Positions 1 through 12,170 of a DNA stretch of 55,783 nt are shown here, piece by piece. Each line of letters opens with the position of its first letter. The stretch's first letter is position 1. The DNA comes from Pezizomycotina sp. ARF18 (taxonomy: Eukaryota > Ascomycota). The DNA is taken from contig AZLU01000259.1 of assembly GCA_002224055.1 (NCBI GenBank), positions 1 to 55,783 on the forward strand, given 5' to 3'. A model generated the notes under the pieces. The model ran no database searches. It was not told the DNA's origin and saw nothing but the letters and a program-made list of their open reading frames with translations. Both the position numbers and the translations under genes were made by a program.

Positions 1-1596
1 CGATCGACCGGGTGATTGACAAAGCCTGCTCCATCCTTAACCGCTTGTTTCCTCAAGAAGTGTAACTAAACAAACATCTAACTGCGAAGACGCTCAATTA
101 ATACACAACAGATACTGAATACAGACTCGTCAGGTCGGATCAGCCGTGACTATAACGGTAGCAATGTCATCTCGTATATTCTTGATGATTGCCTGATAGA
201 CTTTCCTGCCTACTACGCGTATACTAGTAGCTCATCTAGTCCAATTCTCCACCTCGAAAGAAGTCTAGCAATGCTTCAGTTAGAAGCCCCACATGACCGT
301 GATCGTCAGGTGCTAATTGTGACTATCTGTGGGCTTGCGAATCGTAGATCGATGTTCGGCTACTTCATTATACTCGTAATGTGCTTTTAAGTATCACATG
401 ATAAGACTTGTTGGAATCATACTTTATAGTCTCAACGCTTGTCGTCACTCTTGTGGCAATATGGTTCCTAGGTACTATCTTAAACACAGTTCATATCTTA
501 CCACCACGCGACTCCCTTGATCCACCAAGAATGACTACAGCAGATGTATCTCTAAGTAGATGTGTTCATATCGCATGGCCGATCTTGCAATCTAGAATAT
601 AATGATTTCGAGCTAGTTTTATTAGACGTAAGTCCTTGCTAACAAGTAAATGTGAGTCCTTATTAGAAGTAAAGACGTACTGGTCCCTCGATATTAAGTA
701 TGTAAATCTGCGTGATTCTACTTTGACCCGAGATTATCTGTCTACTGCTTCTATCCTCTTGTATTTAGGAGAGAGGTCAGTAGTTCACTTATGATTCGCC
801 ATCTTCCACATAGGCAGTATACGGGGTGAGTTTTGAATGTATTTGATTCCTTCAATTTCTGCGTCTGCTTGAAAATACACGCGTATAAGCAGGTCCTATT
901 GTTCTCAAGTTAGGAGTTATGCTGCTTAGATCGTAATACTCGGTTTTGCTCGTCTTCACTGCTGCTCAGTCGTCATCTCTACGATACTGTGCTTCGGTAT
1001 TAACCTTTGTCGTATTGGCAGGCGTATCACCGAGAACTTTCTACTTCTGGTATTTGCTCGTCCAGTCGCATGTCTTTTGCTCGTACAAAGACCTACGCAA
1101 CGTTATCGTACCTATATTGTTTATTCCGATAAAAAGTTATATATTATTAATGTGATATATTGATCAAGTCCTTTATGCAACTATAGCAGATCTCCGACTT
1201 GGTAAATTTATATTATTTAAAATAGATAGTAATATATAGTAGTTACGATATATATAATCTACGTATATAAAATGTTTTATTTATAAATAACGCGTTTAAT
1301 ATATCTATTAAAGTCTTTAGTTAATTATAAATATCGTCTTATTATATAATTGCCCAAGTATATATATATTAAATAAAGTTTACTATATTATTTAAATAAC
1401 GTTTATTAGAAGGAGGTTAAATAAATAAAAAAATATAATAAACTTATTTAATTTTTTAAAGCTAATCTTAAAGCCGAGCGAGATTTCGAGGCGCTTAGAT
1501 ACGTAGTCTTAGACCCTCGGAACATCCGATATTACAAATACAGGGTATTTTCTTTTCTATTATAGCTTAGTTTTAGTTGATGAGGAACAAAGCCAT
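1..1596. other. Intergenic, with AT-rich island at about 1180-1460
   Basis: No reading frame here looks like a real protein. The block from about 1180 to 1460 is almost pure A/T with many TA steps, unlike the mixed composition before it and the GC-richer kinase gene after it. Such islands are typical of RIP-mutated repeats in ascomycetes, but no element can be recognised in it. Confidence 0.6.
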
Positions 1597-2922
1597 TTAG
1601 TCAACTACTTTACTTGAGAATCCACCTTCTATAACATTGTCTAGATGGGCTTCCCACTCTTCCAAAAAGACCTTATACCTCTTTATATCCTCGTTGCTAG
1701 AGAATCCCTCTAGCGCAAACCTTGCTAACCGTCTGACGAACCGACCGTACGGTTCAAAGGCGTCTTTGCAATATCCAGGTAAGGCCGTTTCTATCTGATC
1801 CTCGAACGCGGTTTTGATGATTTGATCATCGGGTCCAAGTTTCCCGTGGTGTATTTGTCTCGGGGAAGGAGGTCAACGTCCCCGTCGTAGCCTTTGCGCC
1901 AGCATCGCGCTGTCATCGTCGTTGTCCGAAAAGTCCCATAGCCAGACGGAGGCTTGCGCGCCAGCACGGAGGGGACAGAGCGCACGTCGTCCCAGTCGAT
2001 CGTGCCAGAGACCTTCACATTCTGGTCCTGCCCGAGCTCCACGATGATGTTCCGCGGCTCCAGGTCCCAGTGGTGAAGGACGATCGGCGAAGATTCGGGA
2101 AGGTAACCTAGGGATTCCCATCTTCTTCGAGATCTCTATCAGCCGCGGAAGTAGCCCACCACAAAGTTGGCGTTCCCTTCGTTGCGCGCCTCTTCCCATT
2201 TGAGCCGCAGTGACAGGAGCTTGTTGAACATTCTGGCAGCGAGGTAGCGGTCCGTTCCGATGATGGTGCTCCGAGAGGTGGGTTGAAAACCCATGATCTC
2301 GACCTTGCCAATGCCTTCATCCCCGTCTGTGAGGTAATTCATCGAATCCGGAATGCTGCCGCCCCCGTGGACGTCCAACCTCCCTGCCGTATCGAACGTG
2401 ACAGATTCAATTTTGGTTATCATCCCGACGACCGCGGTCAACCACCTGCTTCTTCTGCTCCAGGGAAAAGTCGTCGTACACCATGTCCAGCGAATTACCC
2501 GCAGCCTCTCCTGCACGATGTATGCCGCCCCTATCGCGTTCCCGACGCCGGAATCGTACGCGAGCACGCGGGGCACTGGCAGCTTTTGCCGGCGGAGGAA
2601 CGAGAGCACCGCCGCCTGGCGCTTTATAGACCCCGCAGCGTGCGCAACCTCCTCCGGGTCCTCCGCGTCCTGGTGGCGCGGGATCCGGAACACCGCTCGA
2701 CCACCTTCTCACCTCATCCGCTAGAGAGACCTTCGCGGCGACGATGCGGTTATAGCTGCCGCCGCGGTGATGCTCGATGGACCGGATGGAGAGGTTTGGA
2801 TTCGAGAGGGCCAGGACTTTGTGCTGGAACGTCTCCCAGGATTCGTGGCCCTCGTACTGGTATGTCGAGCTGGAGTTCGGAGTGGTGGACTTGGAGCTAT
2901 GCTTGGAACCGGAGCCTAACAT
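1597..2922 (-). CDS. Fungal APH-like phosphotransferase (aminoglycoside phosphotransferase/choline kinase fold), frame-broken
   Basis: A kinase-fold protein of the large fungal APH family (Pfam APH type), of about 440 codons; the natural substrate in fungi is generally unknown. In order on the minus strand I read: start MLGSGSKHSS near 2922; an N-lobe segment GGSYNRIV; VFRIPRHQDAEDPEEVAHA; the inter-lobe stretch LPVPRVLAYDSGVGNAIG; MNYLTDGDEG; then the catalytic (Brenner) motif LHHWDLEPRNIIVE near 2030-2070 and the metal-binding motif TIDWDD near 2000. The C-terminal helices (FALEGFSSNEDIKRY) run to a stop at 1597-1599. The pieces lie in three frames. Several breaks read as a missing base. 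About three (near 2440, 2117 and 1890) read better as one extra base, or two missing. All signature residues survive, so this may be an intact gene with consensus errors. A young pseudogene remains possible. Confidence 0.82.
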
Positions 2923-3098
2923 ATTTTTCACGTTGCTTGTAGCTAGCGTTTAGAAATTTCAGATTTGTGGTTACGGATTCGAGAGGGCTCCTATGTCAGA
3001 GATTCATCTTGCCTTGGGACGAAGCGTAGAGTAAGCTACGTAAGAGGTAGGTGTATCTTTGCTTTTCAATTATTGTATTGCGAATGTGGGGGGGAGTG

Positions 3099-3133
<35 letters not shown>

Positions 3134-4110
3134 CCCCGATTGATTGATTGATTGATGATTAATTTCTCTATCTGGACCTATCAGGGGAACCCTTGGCAAA
3201 CTGTAAAACAGCCGATAGATGGTCAAAGATGTAATAAGGACCGCACGCGTCCCCAACCATCAGCAATACCAAAATATACAGCCTAAATGTCCAATACTCT
3301 CCCCTCCATCATCATGGTACTATTTTTATTTTTGAGTCCGAGCGGGAATAAATAATCGGTCTAATACAGCACAGTCCGTGTCGGCCGCGCGGATCCTTCC
3401 TGAATCCTTCGTTCGCAGAGGTTGTTTGCGATTGATGTGTTGTCTTTGCATGAAAAACAACAATATGTATGCCGAAAAATGTCTTCAGAATGAATCCATG
3501 CAGAAGAAATACGTTTCGGCCTATACCAATGACCAATGAACCCTTTCGAACGACCGATTGACGGTTACCCCGCACTAGTTGGAAATACCAGTCTTGTGTG
3601 TAAACATCTATTCTGTCTAGGTGAAGATAAAAAAATGATGATTTCGTGGACATTGGGAGAAAGCGCAAAATTATCCTGTATAAATAAGGGGCTGATACCT
3701 CCAAATATATACTACTGCCTATGAATGAGAAAAGTTCTCAATATACAGCCTGTAACGTTGGTTTAAAAACACTCGCTCTCAGTATACTCACATTCAAGAA
3801 CATATTATTTCCACTTCCTCTATCGGTTTTTTTGTTAAGACGATAGCATATATAGTTACTTAAAAGATACTTAAGATATCTATACTTATTTTATTCTACT
3901 TAACATTAATTCTACTAGAGATACCCTACCCACAGCCAGGTACGTGTTTTAAAGTATTCCATATTTCTATCTACATATGATATCCTTATAGGAATTTAAG
4001 TATTATATATAAATAAATAGCTTTTTTCCCTTCTATATTTTCTTATATTAATCTTTCCCGAAAGCGGAACCAAGTAAGAATACCTCCGACACAATTATGC
4101 CAGGCAAAGG
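2923..4110. other. Intergenic with T33 tract and short tetranucleotide repeat
   Basis: There is no supported gene. The stretch holds a 33-nt T homopolymer (3101-3133), directly followed by a GATT tetranucleotide run (about 3138-3156), and an AT-rich block near 3840-4040. Overlapping open frames at 3312-3724 lie on opposite strands and show no protein-like features. Confidence 0.55.
3101..3156. repeat. T33 homopolymer plus (GATT)n microsatellite
   Basis: Thirty-three consecutive T, a CCCC spacer, then about four GATT units. It is a simple repeat with no coding function. Confidence 0.9.
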
Positions 4111-4260
4111 AAGCACGACCACCACTGCCCTAAGAGGAGCAAGGGGAATTGTAGGAAAGGGAAGACACCGTTCAACAAACCGTACTGCACCAAGCACCAG
4201 ACGTATTGTACCACGCACGAATGGACGTACCTCCAGGACGAGAAGTGCCCGAAGTGCTGA
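4111..4260 (+). CDS. Short Cys/His-rich ORF, possible zinc-binding fragment
   Basis: Forty-nine codons ending in TGA, rich in Cys and His, with a pattern reminiscent of short fungal zinc-ribbon-like peptides: CPK near the start, then CTKHQTYCTTHEW and a terminal EKCPKC. The spacing C-x3-H-x2-YC-x2-H and then CxxC is hard to get from random DNA, but I cannot name a family. No clear ATG begins this frame; it may be the second exon of a small gene, since a candidate acceptor CAG lies just upstream near 4103. After the stop, another frame reads KMRRDEFITHAHHRIEAFF, which could be its continuation after a missing base. A longer open frame on the opposite strand is Val/Leu-rich and looks like a shadow. 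Confidence 0.3.
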   Translation, partial: KHDHHCPKRSKGNCRKGKTPFNKPYCTKHQTYCTTHEWTYLQDEKCPKC

Positions 4261-6363
4261 ACGATAATATTGATCGCGCCTCCCCAAGCCAAGATAGTTC
4301 TGCTTCGAAGATGAGGAGGGATGAGTTCATCACGCATGCGCATCACCGAATCGAAGCATTCTTCAAGCTCTTATGATAGAGGTCTGCACGGGTGAGATCT
4401 TGAGCTAACATTCTGCTTTCACACGTGCCTCCTTTAGTAATAATTAACTATCACGTATCTCACTGTTCTCGCTTCTGGGATAACTTTTGGCACGAATACC
4501 GTTCAATTTATCGTGTATATATATTCTATCTATTTCTATAGTTTCATAGTGCCAAAGGTTTGATTGATACACAATTCCACACTTACGATGATATTATATA
4601 TATTTATGTTGAAGAATCAGCATGTATATAGTAGTGAAGGTTATAAAAGCTTTCAAATATGTGATCCTGTTGCTGGTAACTTCTTCCTTGTACTATGCTT
4701 GGGTGGTTTCAGATACTGGCTATACTGCTTTCAAATTAGGGTGACCAAATTTATATTTTATTAAGACTGCTTAAAATTGTGGATTATGATTTAGAGGTTT
4801 ACTGAATGCGTATGAAGGAATACGTTAAGATGTAATGGAGTTCTTGATGAGGTAAATTACTAGTTATAGTATTCCACTTACAGCTAATATGAAGCCTATA
4901 ATCTCTACTTTACTCCTAGTCCAGATTCACAATAACCAATCTAAACTGCCCATATCACTTGCGTAAGGCAACTGAATGAGGAAACCAACACTTTATATTT
5001 ATACTCAGAAATCGAAAAACAAAGTTACGGTACAGTACTATCTAGTATAGAGTATTATTACAATAACAGCCGGTAATTTACGCGCATGCGCACGTCTGGA
5101 GTGCATCGTCCCTTGACAAAAAAGCCGCGCGCTATGTGCGACATCTGACACAAGCGACAGATTCCAACTAACTCCATGCCCTCTCTCGGCCTGACCGTAA
5201 TGCCTAGGTGGATTTAGTGCTTAGGATAAATCCGATATTACATATCGTTTTAATTCCAAGCGAAGTATATCCAAAGTAGCCTGGGTAAGTAGCTGGCTAA
5301 GGTCCTAGTACGTTAAATGAAATGGTGGAAAACTCGTACAAAATGGAAACATCATGGAGAACAATCCATTAGATAATATAGCATAGATCCAAAAAAAATA
5401 TATGTTCTCGTTTCGATCGCGATAACATTAACCCGGGATACACTTAGCTGTTAGCTACAAAAGATAAAATACGAATATTTAATTGGCGCTCTTGAGCTGG
5501 AAGTACGGAATACGGAGGCTTTCTAGCGGCGACGTCGGTCATATACTCGAAATATTTTATTCGACGGTGCAATTTTTGCTCACTCAGTTCAAAGAAAATC
5601 CCCCCACCTTTTTTAGTCCATTCCGAAAACGCTACTTATTGATTTTCCTAACAGCTAAAACCTAGAAAAAATAAATAGTTTGGACGGTGTTTGTCTTGTA
5701 TAATTTTACTGTTTCGGAACAAAAGTCTCTTCACACATACGCGAATTTTACGCATCATCCTAAAATAAATTAAATACTCCCTTAGAATTTTTCAGCATCA
5801 TAATTACAATAAAAATAAAAAATTTAATAAAATAACAGATATAAAAGAGCTAAATATAAAATTTATAAGCTTTTAGCGCGCCTATATTATTAATATATAT
5901 AACTTTATATAATTTATATTATTTTATATATATATTATTATATTACATCTTGAAAAATTATCTAGTCCTAAGACACTATAGAGTCTTAGGAGTCTTAGAA
6001 GTCTTAGAAATAATTTGATTCTGTTAGACTTAAGCGTGTTGATTAATCTTATAAAATAAAGTTAAGTGAGAGTTATTTTATAAAATAAATAAATCTTTAA
6101 GAGTTTTTTTTAAAAAAAATAATATTTTATAAAATAAGTTCCTCCACGTTCCGTGAACACAAATCCTGCGACTGAAAATAGTGGGATACCACGGGTTGGG
6201 TACGTTAATTAGATCCACGGACCGACATAGCCAAAGATATTAATATACCATTCATGAATCTTAAGGCACAGCTGAAGTCTAAGCAGCTATAGCGCTCTAT
6301 TCTCTCAGAGATATCTCAATACTCTATCGATATCATGGAAAAGACATCGCTTTCCTTGAAGCT
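4261..6363. other. Intergenic, AT-rich in two blocks
   Basis: No gene is supported. AT-rich blocks lie near 4500-4640 and 5760-6140, the latter almost pure A/T. A small hairpin and a triplicated 9-mer at 5966-6008 are listed separately. Confidence 0.55.
5966..6008. repeat. Inverted repeat and triplicated 9-mer
   Basis: TCCTAAGAC (5966-5974) is the exact reverse complement of GTCTTAGGA (5983-5991), giving a 9-bp stem with an 8-nt loop. The right arm starts three tandem near-identical 9-mers: AGTCTTAGG, AGTCTTAGA, AGTCTTAGA (5982-6008). It sits inside an AT-rich island. It could be a remnant of a transposon end, but no partner end was found. Confidence 0.7.
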
Positions 6364-7526
6364 ATGGGACAGCCGGTGCTGAGCGATGAAGCGCTCCTGG
6401 TTAGTATCACAGCCCAAAACCCCCAAAGCTACCTTGACTTCGACTAACCGAAACGGATCAGATCACCCACTGGGTCCTCACCATCGTCGGTCTAATACTT
6501 CTCTGCGCGCGGCTATACGTCCGCGTCTACCTCCGATTCTGGGAATGGCACTGGGCCGATATCCTCGGCGTACTAGGCTTCATATTCGCATGCGCATGGA
6601 CGGCAGGCGAAACGGGTCTTTACGTCCTGAGCCCGCATTCAACGCCTCCGGCCGGCTTAACACAGGAACAGCATCTAAGTTGGCTGTATAATCATGAAGA
6701 GTTCGTTATTTTCTCCGCATCACTTCCTCCCGTATTTCCTCTTCGTCTTACTTACTGAGAATTCTCCCATCCCAGAGCGTCCTCATGGCCACCAAGGTCG
6801 ACTTCTTCGCGTATCTCATCGGTATATGGCTTATAAATATTCGATGCTGTGTTTATACTCCGAAATGATTACGAAGGACGCGTACTACCGTTTGTGGATC
6901 GCGCTGAATATGATATGGTGGTTGACGACGCTATTTTGCATTTTGTTCCTCGCGGAAGTGATATTCTGGTGTCCCAACGTGGCCGACGAGTATACGTTCC
7001 AAATCGATCTGAAAAGCGAACAAGCGGTGTATAAATGCTCCGCAGCCGTTAACGATTCGGGCTTTTACAAAGCCCTGAGCGGATCCCAGCTGAGCATCGA
7101 TTTCATCATTTGGGTGTACCCTGCGCTCATAGTGTACTACCTACACCTAAGTAGAAGACAGAAATTCGGCGTCGCCTTATTATTCTTCCTAGGGTTTTGT
7201 TCCTGGGCGTGGGGTGCGCGAGCGTAGCGCTGTACGAATACGAAAGCTTCGACAACAGCTGGAGTAAATTCGGCCTGAGCTGGACGCAGTTCCTCGCCGT
7301 CGTTATCAGCAACGGCATCGCGTGCAAGAGGTTCACGGGGGATCGTCATCCCCGGTATACGGAATATGTGGCAGAGCTCTTCGGCAAAGAAGTGCTAACT
7401 CAAGCTGCAGCGACGGCAGCAGCGCAAGATGAGGAAGAGGAGAGGGCGAGTTTCGAGGCAAGGAGACCTTCAACGATATCAGGGAGAAGTCTAGCATTTT
7501 TGGAACGAGAGCTTCGACGGATGTAG
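6364..7526 (+). CDS. SAT4/rhodopsin-type (PTH11-like) seven-helix membrane protein, frame-broken
   Basis: A fungal integral membrane protein of the rhodopsin-domain (SAT4, DUF3433/PTH11-like) group; members are plasma-membrane proteins, a few with receptor-like roles. Start ATG at 6364 (MGQPVLSDEALL). The helices run THWVLTIVGLILLCARLYV, HWADILGVLGFIFACAWTA, VDFFAYLIGIWLI, KYSMLCLYSEM, LNMIWWLTTLFCILFLAEV, then the family-typical stretch IDFIIWVYPALIVYYLHLSR followed by RRQKFGVALLFFLG, and a last helix around SWTQFLAVVISNGIACKRF. The C-terminus is cytosolic and Ala/Glu/Arg-rich. Four frame changes (near 6440, about 6720-6800, 6832 and 7195) are each consistent with one missing base; the second could instead hide a short intron. 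The order and spacing of helices and the PRRQK-like loop make the family call firm. Confidence 0.8.
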
Positions 7527-10500
7527 GACGGAGGAAAGTAGGAGGTATAGCACGTGGGCTCCGAAGTATGCGCCACTTCTGCCTGATATTTAGACTTGGC
7601 TTAAATGGATTTTCCCATTGGGGGTTTGATTTTGTAGCTATTAAAGAAGCTGAGCTATCTAGCTTTCAATCATCTAGATCCTTTTTAGTGTAATGTATCG
7701 GTACATGGGGTACAAAGAGATGTAATTCAGAAGTATTTAAATGTTCCTCTGGGCATAGTAGAAGGCCTATCAGATGTCAACGATGTCTTTCGGGTCGCAC
7801 AAGGCCAAGAGCACTAAACCGCTTGGTTTCTAGCGTTGTTAAAAGATCATTCGGGGGTGCCGCCGCCAGCTCCGCACCAAGCAATGCAACGCAAACGTTT
7901 TTTTTCCTAAGCGATACGCAAGCAGGTCTTACGAACGTCTTCGGCTGATCGTCGTCATTTGGATAATGTTTCGTCGTTTATTTTATTTTTAGAAAATATT
8001 AGTTCAGTAGGTAGAGATATATATAAAGCCTATCCTTTCGCTAAATAAGCAGTCATCTAGAACTTTTGTAAAGTTGTCGTAATTCACATCTATATCTCGT
8101 GGGAAGGCATTCCGGAAGGCCGAAGAACGTGATCTCGTCAGATCTCTGGGCGTTTCACATGCGATCTTGATATCGTGGCTTTACAGCGAATCGTCGAAAG
8201 AACATAGTGTGCCTTGCATTTTCGCCCTGCGCCACGATCGTGAAGTGTTAGTTTTCACGTGCGACATTAGCGTTTGACGAAGGTAGTACGCAGAGCTTTG
8301 CAAAGTTTGTTTCTTTGTTTGCATGTAGTGGTTTTTAGTAGAGCCAAGTCACCCAGAAGCAAAAAACCTGGGAATACGATATCTGATTAGATGCCATAAT
8401 TTTCCTCGGCCCATCGTCGTTCTTGGTATTTCGCCGAGCGGAACGAAACGAGAAAACTTATTATACGAACATGTTTCAAACTCAACTTTTGATCGTTCCT
8501 GTTAGGCAGTTGACATGCGCAAAGAGAACGCCGATAAGCAGGTCCATCCCAGAAGTCTTCGAAGCTAGCTGTTCAAAGGAACTTAATATGTTATTTATTG
8601 AGAAACGAATCGTGACGGAGAATTAGAACCTTTGTTTGGGTTCAGCGACTTCCACATGTAGAAGAGCAAACGTTTGAGTCTCTAGAACTCACGATGAAGC
8701 AACCGAGGGCTTTCAAAGGGCCGTGGCCACGTTGCTTACGTATTCTCAGGGAAGAAGCAGATCCTACGACAAGCATTCAAAACCCTTCAGAATCAAGGTT
8801 CTAAGATCCAAGCTTCGGAGATCGTCAATTTCCATCCGGTTCCTGATGAAACGTGTCGAGGACGGAATGGAGAGGTTTTCTCCTCCACACGCATAGAGAT
8901 ATCATTCCGCAGGTCGTGATAGTCCAGATTAAACAGGAAGTTTAGCTTTCGCACGAACTTCCATTCCTTGAAAAGAAAGTAGCCATCTAGACAAAATTCC
9001 GGGATAGTGGTGGAGAAACAAAAAAAATCCCATGTCTTTGGGAACGAGGCCGTATCGAAGACGTTTCGAGTACGGCCAATTTCCCATTAAGCTTTTTCAA
9101 AAACAAGGAAACGGTGCTTGAGGTTGCTCTAGACCCTCCGCGACACTAGAAACGTTACCGATGGCAAACCGGGACATGAGCTGCCAATCTAGGCAAATCT
9201 AGCAAGCCGAGATCCCGTATTCTAGCAGTCCACGCTCCTAAACAATCGAAGAAACCACGAGGAATGGTCAGTAATGCCAATTTAGGAGTAAATACCTGAC
9301 ATGACAGACCGGAATCTTGGAATCTCAACCCAAAGAGAAATCTAAAAGGCAGACAGGATAGCGACGGCAAGTCTGTTCGTCGACGAGGGCCGCTAAGGCT
9401 CGCAGGGGTGATAACTTGGCCGGAGAATCGATCATCCTAAAATAATCCTTGGTAGAGAAAAACGAGACATTAATTCTGAATGACTGCGGGGAACTTTTAT
9501 CTCTTGTAAGATAAGCAGTGGAGGGAAGAATCTTAAGGTATTATAGCGAAAACACTAGACGAGGTTCAGGGACTTCAAGAAAGCAGGGGTAAAGGTTTAT
9601 AAATATCCTCGAGGCATATAGCATGATCCCTGAACTGGAGAAACCAACAGGAAAAAATTTTTTTTTCTCCGCCACTTTATTATCTGCTAGCCTCGCTAGC
9701 TATAGACTCACTCGAGATAGCTTGTCAACTTGCTGGGTGTTGTCATAACCATGTCATGGCCATGGAACAGCTCTGCGGTAAGACCGATCAACACCTAGCT
9801 ATCGGTATCTGGGTCGGTTTTGCAGGCGAAAAATTGCTTGAATCAGCTTCCTATTTCTTGCATGATATGATAATTTCTCAGCCCTGAGTTCGGGATTATT
9901 TCGACTAGGGGATATTCGTAAGTCTAGCCGCAGACAAGGCCTCGGCCGTGTGAGCTAAAATATAGCTATTTTGACGCATCTTCATCACTCTTCAACCTAA
10001 AATAGGAAGCTTCGAAACAGCGTCGAAGCGAGATAAGATGCGCTAGACATGATGCCTGTATGTGCTGCACGAGAACGGTCAATTAGCCTATGTGCTGTCG
10101 CTGATAGAAGCAGAGAAAAAAAAATCCAGTATTGTATGATAGATCCTCGAGAAACGAGCTTCTCAAGAGATATTAGAATAGAGGAACGCGAAAAATTAAT
10201 TTCCGCGCATGGCTTCAAACCTTGATAAAGGGAGATACCAGGAGCCCCCGGAGCTAGAAGCACGCACAGCACCATCCTCGAGGGAGAAGATAAGGATATC
10301 TGCTGGTAAAAGCGAGGACGGAACCCTGAAGTGTCGATTATTCCAGGAAGTTTAGCGTACGTAGCTTTGAGATCCAGGTTTGCCTGCTAGAAATGTCCCC
10401 ATATCGTGAACAGTGGTGATTGTCCTCGGATGGAATGGTTTCGACAATTGAGATTAGTGAGCTGGTGAAGTCATAGGAAAGCGAGTTTGATTGTGTACCC

Positions 10501-12094
10501 ATTTTAATTATCAAAAAAAAAAAAAAAATTTAAATTTTTTTTAGCCAGTATCGTAAAATAAAATCAAATAAAATAACAATAATAATTTCTTTGCCATGTT
10601 AATTCCCCCCTCCCCCTGGAAGCATCATCAAATCATCATCACCAACATACGAAGTACCTGCAACAGCATCGACAAACAAAAGTTTGACAACGCAGAATTG
10701 CCACCACCCGCCGCGAATCAACATGCACTGCAGGAGCGGGAAGGCAAGGAGTCCTTCATTCAACATCGACGCACGTTTCTCGTTCACCACTCCCCGGACG
10801 CTGCTGGACGATGCGTTGCTGCCTAGTGGGCAATTCCAGGATCGAAGATGAAAGCTTTCCAAGTTCTCGGCTCTTCACCATCCTTGCTCAAAGTAAGACG
10901 CTTTGTCCATTTCTCGAATCCCATACCCAAAGCCTCCTCTAACAGTGATTTCAAAGGCTGCGAAAACTGGATTCGAAAGGGGACTGACGCAAATATCTCT
11001 TCCCGCTTCCCATCGAGGACGCAGGTGAGAAGAAGCGTTTTGATTGATTCGGATCTCGGCTCTTCTTGCACTTTTATTTCGCTCATTGGCTGGCAATAGG
11101 ATATACTCCGCGGATGATTTTCGTTTATCGCATTAATGGGCTGACTGTTTACATTTTCCTAAAAGCTTGAGGGCCGCTTTTCCGATCAATGACCTATCTT
11201 GACGGGCGCGCAGAATCCTTTCCTGCAATCAAAAGGAGTCTGGAAAAATTATCCGGCAACCTCCACGGTTACCTCCACGGCCTATCCAGGGGTGCTCCCT
11301 ACCCCTTTCTATAATACTTGTTAGTCCGCTTTCAACGATTTCGTTTATTCTTCCGAGAGTACGTTCAATTTGCTTGGAGGCTTTTAGCCTTTTTTTGTGT
11401 AATTGAACTTGGGATGTAGGTGGACAAGGCTTTGGTTGTTTTGCTCACAAGAGAAGCCTCGAGTGATAGCGAACGCCGGCCGATATGACTGCATTTATCT
11501 CGTGCTACTCTTCCAAGGTGAGATTTGTTCGCATTGCTTCGCCTATTACTTCACTAACTCTTGAATAAGGGGTCTTGGAAAGGGCTGATTCGAAATCACT
11601 ACGCGACTTTCAAAACAGTTCTCGAGTCTTACATCTGGTGTTACCTTCAAGTTTTATTGCAAGCATCGCGAAGGGACAAGGAAGCGACGCATCCGTGTTC
11701 AGTCCTCGTTCTATTCGGTACAGCAGCTGCTTTTTGCCTTAAAAACACGTGCATAATTCTTGGAAAGTCAGCATGCCGTGTAATTTCTTCAGAAATGGCG
11801 ATTGGACGTCGGTGGCTTTTCCATTTGGAGAACACGAAGTGCAACCGTCGCTTAAGCTGGGGAAAAAAAATAACGAACTGTATATCGAAAGAGGCACCAA
11901 AAAGGGTCTCGAAAGAGAAAGGACTCGACATAAACGTGCTGCAGGGTTGGTTCTGGACTTTTTTGCTGCACGTTTAACCTACATCCAGCTGAAAAAGAAT
12001 AACCAAATGAAAATGGCCTGTCTATCGAATGAATCCTTTGGAACCTACAGAAAACGGAAGTCATATCGACGAAAGCCAAGGAATACTTCGCAAC

Positions 12095-12170
12095 CATGGA
12101 AGGTTCAATGTGGAGTTCAAAGCATTTCACGGCATGGAAGGTTCAATATGGAGCTCAAAGCATTTCACAG
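12095..12170. repeat. 38-bp tandem duplication
   Basis: Two adjacent 38-bp units start at 12095 and 12133 with CATGGAAGGTTCAAT and differ at only three positions, all transitions. A third unit begins at 12171 with CATGGA and stops. The period is not a multiple of three, so it is unlikely to be a coding repeat. Confidence 0.9.

Noticed and set aside
2283-2942. Long plus-strand frame of about 219 codons
   Set aside because: It lies opposite the APH-like kinase, is Arg/Pro-rich and has no domain features; the minus strand carries the HHWDLEPRN and DWDD motifs.
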